From CAZZKG01 sp964654825 (lineage in GTDB: Bacteria; Gemmatimonadota; CAZMKB01), in NCBI GenBank assembly GCA_964654825.1, contig CAZZKG010000051.1, forward strand, positions 1 through 27,770: DNA of 27,770 nt. The letters run 5' to 3'. A model generated the notes under the pieces. It saw nothing but the letters and a program-made list of their open reading frames with translations. It was not told the DNA's origin and made no database searches. The translations under genes were made by a program, and so were the position numbers. Positions 20,264 to 27,770 of this stretch are shown one piece after another. Position 1 is the stretch's first letter; each line of letters opens with the position of its first letter.

Positions 20264-23008
20264 ATGATGGATCATGTTGCAGTGTATAAGAAGGGCAATA
20301 TGTTAAAAAGAATATTACCAGTTGGGATCAATTGCCTGTTCCTGGTATCCGGTCTCGTGCCGGACGGAAGTGGTGATTTCACTGCCTTTGATCGCTGGAA
20401 GTTTACCGGGAACAACTATCTTACAAGATCAATACCAGCTCCAATGCCTAATTCGGCGCCATCTGACTGGCCACGCGTTGCCGGTTGGGCCATTACTGAA
20501 GTGGTGACCAATGAAAGTTCAATCAGTTCTTTCGCTCCGTCTGTCGATGTTGAACCTGACGGTACAGTACATACAGCCTGGTCTGAGTACACCTATGATT
20601 GGCCGGCAAATGGTGACTATGCGATTTTTTACAAGAAGAGGACGAGCGATGGGATCTGGGGCGACAGGGAATACGTTTCGACAGAAAGCTACTCTGCTGC
20701 GTATCGGCCTTCCTTGGCTGTCGACGCTGACGGAACTGTACATGTGGTATGGGAAGATGAGACTTACGGTGGTTATGATCGAAGTGACATATTTTACAAG
20801 AAGAAACCGAGTGATGGTGAATGGACAGCGACGGAACTACTTACGATTGATACAGATATGGGCTCTGCTTATCCTTCGCTTGTTGCCGGAGTCGATGGAA
20901 CAGTTCATGTTGTCTGGAGCGATGAAACTGATATTTACGGGTCGGGGGAAGATTGGGATATTTACTACAGTAAGAAACTCGTCGATGGCGATTGGTCGGA
21001 AACAGAACTTGTTTCATCAGAAAGTGAAGGCAATTCCTGGATGCCATCGATGGATGTCGAGAATGATGGAACAGTCCATGTATCATGGACGGATTTGCCG
21101 TTCGGCGAGGTTGAGACTATCAACTACAAGAAGAAACCGCCCGGCGATGACTGGATGCCGGTGGAATCGATCTTTTCTGAACCGGTTGGACTTTGGGATT
21201 CTTTTTTGGCCGTTGACGCGATCGGAACGGTTCACGCGGTGTGGCTTTATTGGAATAGTGTTTTATACAAGAAGAAACCCTCTGGTTGCAGTTGGACAGA
21301 GGAGGAAGATATTTCAGTGGATGGTTACCAGTGCGTCACACCTGCTCTGGCCATCGATCAGGAAAACACAGTCCATGTAGGATTCATCATGTATAGATCC
21401 AATGAGAATCCTCAAGTCTTCTACAGAAAGAGAAGAGCGGGTGCGAACTGGACCTCTGCCGAAATGGTTTCGACTGAAAGCGCAATGACACTCGCGATGG
21501 AAGATCTTGACATCGCTATTGATCCGGCAGGAAAAGTCCATGTCGTCTGGTATGATAACACGGACTATAATGGCGCTGGGGGAGATGCTGATATTTTTTA
21601 CAAGCAGAAATACGAGACGCCCCGTGCCGGGATACCCGAAGATATGAATACGATAGTGGTCCCCGACGACTATCCAACGATTCAGGATGCCATTGATCAT
21701 GCGATTGACGGGAATACGATATTCGTTCGCAGAGGGACGTATGAGGAGAAGATAGTTGTAGATAAGTCGATACACCTGGTCGGGGAGAATCGGAGCAATA
21801 CGATCATCGATGGAAGCGACGATTATGAGAATATAGTGACACTTTCAGCGGATAACGTTCTCATGACGAACTTCACAGTTCAAAACAGCAACAGAAAGGG
21901 AATATACACCAATACAAATCATCACACGATTACAGGAAACAAGATCATAAACACCGAAATTGCCGTCTATCTGGAGTATTCAATTGACAATACGGTCTCG
22001 GAAAATACAGTGTGGAGCAACGACGATTTTGGCATCTACGTGAAGAATTCATCCAACTGCATCATCTCGGACAATATAATCATTGACAATCATTACGCCG
22101 GTATCGCCATGAAGGACTATTCAGCATATAACATTTTCGTCAACAATATTATCGCTCTCAGCTACTGTTATGAGGCAGGTATCTCCATCTGGAATTACCC
22201 GCACGATAATATCTTTACTGACAATACCATAACAGACAATTGCTACGGCATTCACATGTGTAAATCAACAGGGAATATCATTATAAATAACAACTTCACA
22301 AATAACAGATGGGGCATTCGTCTGTATCTAAAAGCCGATGACAGCATGATCTACCACAACAACTTTTCTGACAATATCACCAACGCAAGTGATGGATGTA
22401 ATAACACCTGGGACAACGGCTATCCTTCCGGCGGTAACTACTGGGATGATTATACCGGTTCGGACAATTACTCCGGACCCGATCAAAACATTCCGGCTCC
22501 CGATGGGATTGGAGATGTGCCGTATGGTTTCGAGGAGGAAGCCGAGGATGATTACCCCCTGATGGAGCCGTGGGATGGATTCGAGGTTTACATAATCGAT
22601 AATTCTGATCCGCAGTTTCACATTCTCACTGGAACGTGGGATTGTGCCAATCATCCCTATGCCTACAACAGTGAAGCACGGTTTACAGGGGCCGGATTTG
22701 GCAACAGGATGGCGGTATGGAAAGTGGATTCCGTCCTGGATCCGGGCGTATACGAAGTATTTGTCTGGAAGTTCGAACATGGTCTCATGGAACATGTGGC
22801 GACGAATGTCCATTATGCTGTATGTGATCTGAATGGAATTTCGGATTGGATCATCGTAGACCAATCAACACCAGGAAATGAATGGATCAGTCTGGGCACC
22901 TTTGAGTTTGACAATAGCTTTACGCAAGGAGTTTTGATAAACGATAATGCCGACGGCTTCGTAATGGCTGATGCCGTAAAACTGGTTTTTACCGGGTCTA
23001 TAGAATAA
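20264..23008 (+). CDS. Secreted beta-propeller / NosD beta-helix / golvesin-like surface protein
   Basis: This 914-residue extracellular protein has three parts. Residues 85-455 hold seven repeats of about 50 residues built on a DGTVHVVW core and an IFYKKKPSDG strand, consistent with a seven-bladed BNR-type propeller. Residues 460-770 form a right-handed beta-helix of the NosD type, with VVPDDYPTIQDAID, many N-N-I repeats and the archaeal-style ending GGNYWDDYTGSD/GIGDVPYGF/DDYPLMEPW. Residues 770-914 resemble the golvesin C-terminal or carbohydrate-binding domain (YIIDNSDPQFHILTGTW, VDQSTPGNEWISLGTF, MADAVKLVF). An N-terminal signal is centred on VGINCLFLVSG. ATG 20264 or 20267 follows AAAGGA closely; ATG 20300 after AAGGG would give a more typical signal peptide. 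No catalytic site is evident, so binding or adhesion is more likely than hydrolysis. AT-richer codons suggest recent acquisition. Confidence 0.8.
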   Translation: MMDHVAVYKKGNMLKRILPVGINCLFLVSGLVPDGSGDFTAFDRWKFTGNNYLTRSIPAPMPNSAPSDWPRVAGWAITEVVTNESSISSFAPSVDVEPDGTVHTAWSEYTYDWPANGDYAIFYKKRTSDGIWGDREYVSTESYSAAYRPSLAVDADGTVHVVWEDETYGGYDRSDIFYKKKPSDGEWTATELLTIDTDMGSAYPSLVAGVDGTVHVVWSDETDIYGSGEDWDIYYSKKLVDGDWSETELVSSESEGNSWMPSMDVENDGTVHVSWTDLPFGEVETINYKKKPPGDDWMPVESIFSEPVGLWDSFLAVDAIGTVHAVWLYWNSVLYKKKPSGCSWTEEEDISVDGYQCVTPALAIDQENTVHVGFIMYRSNENPQVFYRKRRAGANWTSAEMVSTESAMTLAMEDLDIAIDPAGKVHVVWYDNTDYNGAGGDADIFYKQKYETPRAGIPEDMNTIVVPDDYPTIQDAIDHAIDGNTIFVRRGTYEEKIVVDKSIHLVGENRSNTIIDGSDDYENIVTLSADNVLMTNFTVQNSNRKGIYTNTNHHTITGNKIINTEIAVYLEYSIDNTVSENTVWSNDDFGIYVKNSSNCIISDNIIIDNHYAGIAMKDYSAYNIFVNNIIALSYCYEAGISIWNYPHDNIFTDNTITDNCYGIHMCKSTGNIIINNNFTNNRWGIRLYLKADDSMIYHNNFSDNITNASDGCNNTWDNGYPSGGNYWDDYTGSDNYSGPDQNIPAPDGIGDVPYGFEEEAEDDYPLMEPWDGFEVYIIDNSDPQFHILTGTWDCANHPYAYNSEARFTGAGFGNRMAVWKVDSVLDPGVYEVFVWKFEHGLMEHVATNVHYAVCDLNGISDWIIVDQSTPGNEWISLGTFEFDNSFTQGVLINDNADGFVMADAVKLVFTGSIE

Positions 23009-23081
23009 AAAGCTCAATTACAATGAATACGAAGGATGTCCCGCCATTGTTTGAATTCTTTGTGACTGCCTCCCCTGTTTC

Positions 23082-23109
23082 TTGACACTTACCGACATAG
23101 GCCTAGATT
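23082..23109 (+). promoter_or_regulatory. uvrA promoter
   Basis: A perfect TTGACA (23082-23087) is followed by a 16-nt spacer and TAGATT (23104-23109). The start near 23116 leaves a leader of about 38 nt. No LexA-type box is recognisable around it. Confidence 0.6.
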
Positions 23110-23153
23110 ATTAATTCTGGTTCCTTTCATCATCCAACACACCACCATGGATC

Positions 23154-26123
23154 ATGTCCGGTTTTCTACGCATAAAGGGTGCACGGCAGAACAATCTCAA
23201 GGGGATAGATCTGGATATCCCCGGGAGAACTCTCACCGTGATCACCGGCCTCTCGGGCACCGGTAAATCCTCCCTCGTCTTCGACACCATTTTCGCCGAA
23301 GGGCAGCGCAGGTACATGGAGTCACTCTCGACATATGCCAGGCAGTTCCTCGAGAGACTCGAAAGACCTGATTACGATGTTATCGAGGGAATCAGTCCTA
23401 CCGTCGCCATCGAGCAGAAGAACCCGGTTAAAACCGCCCGTTCCACGGTTGGCACAACCACAGAGATCTATGACTACATGCGGCTCCTTTACGCTCGGGT
23501 GGGGGACACGATATGCCCCGGGTGCGGAAAACAAATCGTGCCCGACACCGTGACACATGTGGCAGACGAAGTGCTCAGGTCCTGTGATGATGCTAACGTA
23601 ATCGTGACATTCCCGGTGAGTGTCAGTAAAAAGCTCACCTGGGAGACGCTCGCGGAGTCGCTCATGGCGCAGGGCTTCATGCGCCTTCTTGCGGGTGAGG
23701 AGATGATCAGGCTCGACTCGCGAGAAAAGGTCAGGTTGCGTGCGGACACCGAATTACTTGTCGTCGTCGACAGGATCACCATCGGGAGGGGGGTGAAGCG
23801 GAGGCTCGTGGACTCCATCGAGACGGCCGGGACCGAAGGGGATGGGGAAATCGTGATCAGGGTGATCAGGGATGGAGGTTCACCTGCCGCCGGGACTGAT
23901 CCGTCAGGTGGACGATCCCGGAAACCGCGGATAAAAAGGCTTGTCCTCCCGGGCTGGACCCGGGGGAAATCGTATCTCGAGAAACGATTCACCGACAAGT
24001 ACCGGTGTCCCGACTGTGATATCGAGTTCATGTCCCCCACGCCGCTTCTCTTTTCGTTCAACAATCCCTTCGGCGCCTGCCCGTCCTGCAGGGGATTCGG
24101 CAACAAGCTCGTCTATGACACCGACCTCATTATACCAAATGCGCATCTGACACTCGAGGACGGCGCCGTCGATCCGTGGACCAAACCCATGTACGAGTGG
24201 TGGTGGGATGACCTGCTCGAGGACTGCGGTAATGAAGGTATTCCGACCGATGTTCCTTTCGCGCAGCTGGAGGAGAGCGACCGGAAGCGCATCCTTTACG
24301 GTGACGATTCTATCGATGGGGTGATACCGTTTCTCGTGGATCGGGAACGGAAGAAGTACAAGAAGCACGTGAGGTTTTTTCTGAGAAGGTACCAGTCGCT
24401 CATGGACTGCCCGGAGTGTGAAGGAGGGCGTCTCAGGCAGGAGGCCCTGAACATACGGATCGACGGCAGAACGATCGTAGATGTGAGCGGGCTCACCATC
24501 GATGAAGCGATTGAGTTCTTCTCGAGGCTCGATTTCCCCACCGGGAAACGAAAGGTGTCCGAACTCGTCCTGAGGGAGATCCATTCCCGGCTAGATTTCC
24601 TCCACAACGTGGGTGTGGGGTACCTCACCCTCGACCGGCTCACGAGGACGCTCTCCGGCGGAGAGGCGCAGAGGATCAATCTCGCGAGCGCTCTCGGGAA
24701 CCGGCTCATCAACGCCCTCTATGTTCTCGATGAACCCACCATCGGTTTGCACCCGCGGGACACCTCGCGGCTCATTGACATAATGACGAAACTCAGGGAC
24801 CAGGGCAACACGCTGCTCGTCGTCGAACACGATCGCGACGTGATGGAGGCCGCCGATTTTCTTTTTGAACTCGGCCCGGAACCCGGAGAGAGAGGCGGAG
24901 AAATCGTCTACCGGGGACGGCTCGAGGGCCTCCTCCTGTCGGACACGCCAACCGGCAGGTACCTCGCGGGAAAAGACCGTGTCGAGGTCACCGGCAGGAG
25001 GAAACAGAGGAGCGGTTATTCTGTCAGGGTTGGCGGCGCCCGCCTCCACAATCTCAAAACAATTGACGTCGAGTTTCCGCTCGGTCTCCTGGTAGCTGTA
25101 ACAGGTGTATCCGGGGCTGGCAAGAGCACCCTTGTCCATGATATCCTCTACCGGGCTCTCGAGGAGATTCTCGCCTATGGGATGGAGAAGAAGAAACCGT
25201 ACCTCGATTCGATCGAGGGGGCCGACAGGATAACCCGGGCCGTGCTGGTCGACCAGTCGCCCATCGGGAAGAGCCCGCGGTCCAATCCCGTCAGTTACGT
25301 GCAGGCATTGAGTCCCGTACGCGAGGTGTTCGCGAAAACACCCCTGGCGAGGAAGCGGAGATACCGGCCGGGAAGATTTTCCTTCAACGTGAAGGGTGGG
25401 AGGTGTGAGGAGTGCAGGGGTGAGGGATTTCAAAAAATCGAGATGCACTTCATGGCCGATGTGTACGTGCGGTGCGAAGACTGCGGGGGGAAGAGATTCA
25501 AGAAGGAGACCCTCGACGTTACCTACAAAGGCAGGAATATTGCCCAGGTCCTCGAAATGACCGTCGATGAGGCGATCAGGTTCTTCGAGGGCGAGGAGGA
25601 AGTCGGGAGAAGGCTCTGGTATCTCTCGGCGGTCGGTCTCGGCTATCTCAGGCTCGGGCAGCCGGCCACCACGCTGTCGGGAGGGGAATCCCAGCGTATC
25701 AAGATCGCGAGAGAGCTCTCGAGGGTACCCCGGCGAGCGAAAGGTCGGAAGCCGGGATCACAGTCGGCGCGCGGCCGAATTCCCGTGCTCGTGGGTGAGG
25801 ACGCATCCTTCAAGCGAGGGGCGCTCTACATACTCGATGAGCCGACGACGGGGCTTCACTACCACGACGTCCGAAAGCTCCTCGCGGTCCTCGGGAGGCT
25901 TGTCGACTCGGGCAACACGGTGCTGGTTATCGAGCACAACATCGAGGTCATGAAGAGCGCCGACTGGATCATCGACCTCGGGCCGGAGGGCGGGGAAGCC
26001 GGGGGCAGGGTCGTGGCCTGCGGCACTCCGGAGGAGGTAATGAAGGTAAAGGAATCTCACACCGGACGCTGGCTCGCGAGAGCGATGAAGAATGAGAGAG
26101 TGACAGATCCGGTCACCTGTTGA
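23154..26123 (+). CDS. uvrA: Excinuclease ABC subunit A
   Basis: UvrA is the damage-sensing ATPase of nucleotide excision repair. The 989 residues contain two ABC modules. The first has Walker A GLSGTGKSS (about residues 32-40), the signature LSGGEAQRINLAS and Walker B YVLDEPTIGLHPRD. The second has GVSGAGKSTLVHD, LSGGESQRIKIARELS and YILDEPTTGLHYHD. Zinc-binding CxxC pairs occur in CPDCDIEF/ACPSC and CEECRGEGF/CEDCGGKRF. The protein is about 50 residues longer than usual, including a basic insert at about residues 859-889 between the second signature and Walker B. The N terminus, LRIKGARQNNLKGIDLDIPG, supports ATG 23154, although no Shine-Dalgarno sequence precedes it. The next gene starts within 20 nt of the stop. 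Confidence 0.97.
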   Translation: MSGFLRIKGARQNNLKGIDLDIPGRTLTVITGLSGTGKSSLVFDTIFAEGQRRYMESLSTYARQFLERLERPDYDVIEGISPTVAIEQKNPVKTARSTVGTTTEIYDYMRLLYARVGDTICPGCGKQIVPDTVTHVADEVLRSCDDANVIVTFPVSVSKKLTWETLAESLMAQGFMRLLAGEEMIRLDSREKVRLRADTELLVVVDRITIGRGVKRRLVDSIETAGTEGDGEIVIRVIRDGGSPAAGTDPSGGRSRKPRIKRLVLPGWTRGKSYLEKRFTDKYRCPDCDIEFMSPTPLLFSFNNPFGACPSCRGFGNKLVYDTDLIIPNAHLTLEDGAVDPWTKPMYEWWWDDLLEDCGNEGIPTDVPFAQLEESDRKRILYGDDSIDGVIPFLVDRERKKYKKHVRFFLRRYQSLMDCPECEGGRLRQEALNIRIDGRTIVDVSGLTIDEAIEFFSRLDFPTGKRKVSELVLREIHSRLDFLHNVGVGYLTLDRLTRTLSGGEAQRINLASALGNRLINALYVLDEPTIGLHPRDTSRLIDIMTKLRDQGNTLLVVEHDRDVMEAADFLFELGPEPGERGGEIVYRGRLEGLLLSDTPTGRYLAGKDRVEVTGRRKQRSGYSVRVGGARLHNLKTIDVEFPLGLLVAVTGVSGAGKSTLVHDILYRALEEILAYGMEKKKPYLDSIEGADRITRAVLVDQSPIGKSPRSNPVSYVQALSPVREVFAKTPLARKRRYRPGRFSFNVKGGRCEECRGEGFQKIEMHFMADVYVRCEDCGGKRFKKETLDVTYKGRNIAQVLEMTVDEAIRFFEGEEEVGRRLWYLSAVGLGYLRLGQPATTLSGGESQRIKIARELSRVPRRAKGRKPGSQSARGRIPVLVGEDASFKRGALYILDEPTTGLHYHDVRKLLAVLGRLVDSGNTVLVIEHNIEVMKSADWIIDLGPEGGEAGGRVVACGTPEEVMKVKESHTGRWLARAMKNERVTDPVTC

Positions 26124-26140
26124 CGAGGATTACGTCTACA

Positions 26141-27352
26141 ATGGACATTATCACCCACGCACTCACCGGCAGGATTATCGGTAAACTCTCAGGGCGGGGG
26201 AGGGTCGCGGCCGTCGCGGGAGTGGCCGGTGCTGTCCTGCCCGATGTGGACAGTCTCGTCCTGATCTTTCCGGCTCTCGGCAGTGTAATCGAACGAAGGG
26301 GGGGCTTTCACTCATGTGCCGGGGTTCTCTTCTGGGCGGCAGTTGTAACTGTCGCGTGTGTTCTCACCGGGAGGTACCGGGGAAGTGCGCACATGGGGCC
26401 GGCCTCGGAGGCGACTCGAGAGTTCGTGGAGGCGGAGTCCACGGAGGAGGTTCCGTTTTTGGAGGCACCGGAGTTATCGGCAGCGTCCGTGCATTCCGCG
26501 GCGGCCGTGCCGTTTATTGCGGCGCTTTTGGGCGGGATGAGCCATCTCCTGCTCGATGTCATCACCCCGTGGGGAATACCTCTCCTGTGGCCGTTCGGTT
26601 CCTGTTCCGCTCTCGGGATCACCCGTGGATTCGATCCGTGGATCACGCTGCTGGTGCTCATCGCGACGTACTTCACCTGGTCCCGGAAAGAGTCGATTGA
26701 GATGCCGGGGACAGGGACCGCTGCATCCCAGGGGCCTGAGGGACCTGGTGTACCGGCGGGACCGGCTGGCGCGGAGAGTCCGGACGAGGCGTTCGGTGGG
26801 ATGAGGGAACGCCCGACCGAGGGTGTCGGTTGTCGGGAGCGACGTCCGGGCGCTGTGGCATATGCGGGCTGTCTCCTGTCAGGATACCTGGTCCTCCGGC
26901 TGGTTCTCCAGGCCTCGTCCCTTTCAGGATTATCCCCTGCCGAATCCCGGGACGCCTCATCCTACGCCCTGTCCGCGACCAATCCGTTTCGCTGGAGACT
27001 CGTCGTTCGGACCGAAGACGCCATCGACATCTACCGGGTGATGGTCCCCGGAGCAGCTGAGAAAATTCTGAGCTTCCCCGTAGAACGCTCCCCCTGTATC
27101 GAGGAGAGCCGGAGGGGGCCCGTCGCTTCCCGGTACCTGGCGAGGGCGAAGTATCCGTATGCCACAGTGGCGACGACGGATCGGATATCCACGGTCACGT
27201 GGAGGGACATGAGGGATCAGCTCCCGCACATCTACCGAAGCGGCGAGGTACGGGTGCGTATCGAATGCGGGACCGGCAAGATTTACGGAGAGGAGAGGAC
27301 CACCTGGCTCGACCACTTCACCGGAGGGACGTTTTTCGGAAAGCCGGGGTAG
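26141..27352 (+). CDS. Membrane-bound metal-dependent hydrolase (YdjM/DUF457-like)
   Basis: The protein begins MDIITHALTG, the signature of the YdjM-type membrane hydrolase family, and has further candidate metal ligands in LPDVDS, GGFHS and GGMSHLLLDVITPWGIPLLWPF. Several hydrophobic segments (about residues 24-45, 62-80, 125-150 and 180-195) suggest a polytopic N-terminal half. An unusual Gly/Pro/Glu-rich linker lies near residues 195-240, and a soluble domain follows to residue 403. ATG 26141 is preferred; a TTG at 26120 overlapping the uvrA stop would add seven residues. It is cotranscribed with uvrA. In E. coli ydjM is LexA-regulated, so a DNA-damage link is plausible. The substrate of this family is not established. 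Confidence 0.82.
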   Translation: MDIITHALTGRIIGKLSGRGRVAAVAGVAGAVLPDVDSLVLIFPALGSVIERRGGFHSCAGVLFWAAVVTVACVLTGRYRGSAHMGPASEATREFVEAESTEEVPFLEAPELSAASVHSAAAVPFIAALLGGMSHLLLDVITPWGIPLLWPFGSCSALGITRGFDPWITLLVLIATYFTWSRKESIEMPGTGTAASQGPEGPGVPAGPAGAESPDEAFGGMRERPTEGVGCRERRPGAVAYAGCLLSGYLVLRLVLQASSLSGLSPAESRDASSYALSATNPFRWRLVVRTEDAIDIYRVMVPGAAEKILSFPVERSPCIEESRRGPVASRYLARAKYPYATVATTDRISTVTWRDMRDQLPHIYRSGEVRVRIECGTGKIYGEERTTWLDHFTGGTFFGKPG

Positions 27353-27545
27353 TCCCTGTACGATATCCTCCGAATATCCGTATACTCCGGAAATCTCCTG
27401 TATTCTACGTACCGTAATCGGACTCCGGTGCGAACTTCTGTCTGTTGCATTTTCTTCTAAACCTCATACCACTGTCGTATGCCGGGAGCATCACGAATGA
27501 TGAAAATGCTCTACTGGCGAGGAGAAACCCCACCCCATTTTCCGC
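27353..27545. other. Gap downstream of the YdjM-like gene
   Basis: No gene, terminator or repeat stands out. A CCCCACCCC-type run occurs just upstream of the following promoter. Transcription of the uvrA operon has no clear intrinsic end here. Confidence 0.3.
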
Positions 27546-27574
27546 TTGACTCGAAAGAGGGCCGGGGGTATAAT
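27546..27574 (+). promoter_or_regulatory. Strong sigma-70 promoter for the last ORF
   Basis: TTGACT (27546-27551, five of six) and TATAAT (27569-27574, six of six) are 17 nt apart, with a run of G before the -10 box. The start near 27581 precedes the Shine-Dalgarno AAGGAGG (27622-27628) by about 40 nt. The promoter is among the best in the window, which implies that the ORF after it is really expressed. Confidence 0.75.
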
Positions 27575-27635
27575 CGAAAGAGAGGCTCTTTGTCAATCGA
27601 CTTCCCCTTTTCCCCCGAGACAAGGAGGTCCCGCC

Positions 27636-27761
27636 ATGAGAAAGTTCCTGCTTGTTTTCCCTGTTCTTTTCCTTGTTCTGAGTTTCTTCACCCACGCCGT
27701 GCCCCGGGTCCTGTGCCTGGAGGACATTTCCGATAGTTTTCCACTCACAATGTTCAAGTGA
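27636..27761 (+). CDS. Small exported ORF (41 codons) ending at TGA near the window edge
   Basis: ATG 27636 follows AAGGAGG with a 7-nt gap and a strong promoter, so initiation is well supported. The first 26 residues form a clear signal peptide: MRKF, a hydrophobic FPVLFLVLSFF core, then a polar end. Only about 15 residues follow (CLEDISDSFPLTMFK) before TGA at 27759-27761. The next codons (TGG AAC CTG) run to the window end, so it cannot be seen whether the frame reopens. It may be a true small secreted peptide, the start of a longer gene with a frameshift, or a UGA-containing selenoprotein. I do not recognise the family. Confidence 0.55.
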   Translation: MRKFLLVFPVLFLVLSFFTHAVPRVLCLEDISDSFPLTMFK

Positions 27762-27770
27762 TGGAACCTG

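Overview
The window (27,770 bp, mostly GC-rich, with an AT-rich gap at about 5872-6406 and a visibly AT-richer gene at 20264-23008) looks like a chromosomal segment of an uncultured, probably anaerobic bacterium. The peptidoglycan genes (lytic transglycosylase, D-Ala-D-Ala ligase, PBP1A), CarD, a 287-residue sigma-70 without region 1.1, UvrA, and many TTGACW-N17-TATAAT-like promoters are bacterial. A Thi4-type thiazole synthase, a pyruvoyl arginine decarboxylase and a NosD-type surface protein are families better known from archaea and anaerobes. I cannot name a phylum from this evidence.

Layout. 1-1158: a repeat fragment, a strong promoter followed at once by a terminator-like hairpin, and a lytic transglycosylase. 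1159-3166: a folded leader RNA, thi4 and a cysteine-containing protein of unknown role. 3167-5871: promoter, leader hairpin, guaB, ddl. 5872-7890: AT-rich regulatory gap, carD, sigma factor, terminator. 7891-10742: OsmC, flavin reductase-like protein, pyruvoyl arginine decarboxylase, spermidine synthase. 10784-11737 (minus strand): a compact operon of an ArsR regulator, a 48-codon membrane protein with an in-frame UGA, and an FmdB zinc ribbon. 11844-13188: secreted purple-acid-phosphatase-like enzyme. 13190-18483 (minus): PBP1A, a TPP enzyme and a succinate-semialdehyde dehydrogenase. 18560-19924: tyrS, ending inside a 50-bp perfect palindrome. 20068-23008: a large secreted protein made of a beta-propeller, a beta-helix and a golvesin-like domain. 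23082-27352: uvrA and a membrane metal-dependent hydrolase. 27546-27761: a strong promoter and the start of a small exported ORF that hits UGA near the window edge.

The most interesting item is at 11011-11157 on the minus strand. A 29-codon membrane-peptide ORF stops at TGA, but the frame stays open for 18 more codons to TAG. Sixteen nucleotides after the TGA there is a perfect 7-bp hairpin with a GUC apex, placed and shaped like a bacterial SECIS. Reading the TGA as selenocysteine gives a U-x4-C motif after a transmembrane helix, in an operon with a CxCxC ArsR regulator and a zinc-ribbon protein. I infer an unannotated redox selenoprotein. Other leads are a folded thi4 leader with a 12-bp stem, a Thi4 with cysteine where archaeal enzymes have histidine, a TPP enzyme/SSADH pair that fits the 2-oxoglutarate decarboxylase bypass of the TCA cycle, and a palindromic repeat that supplies the stop codon of tyrS.
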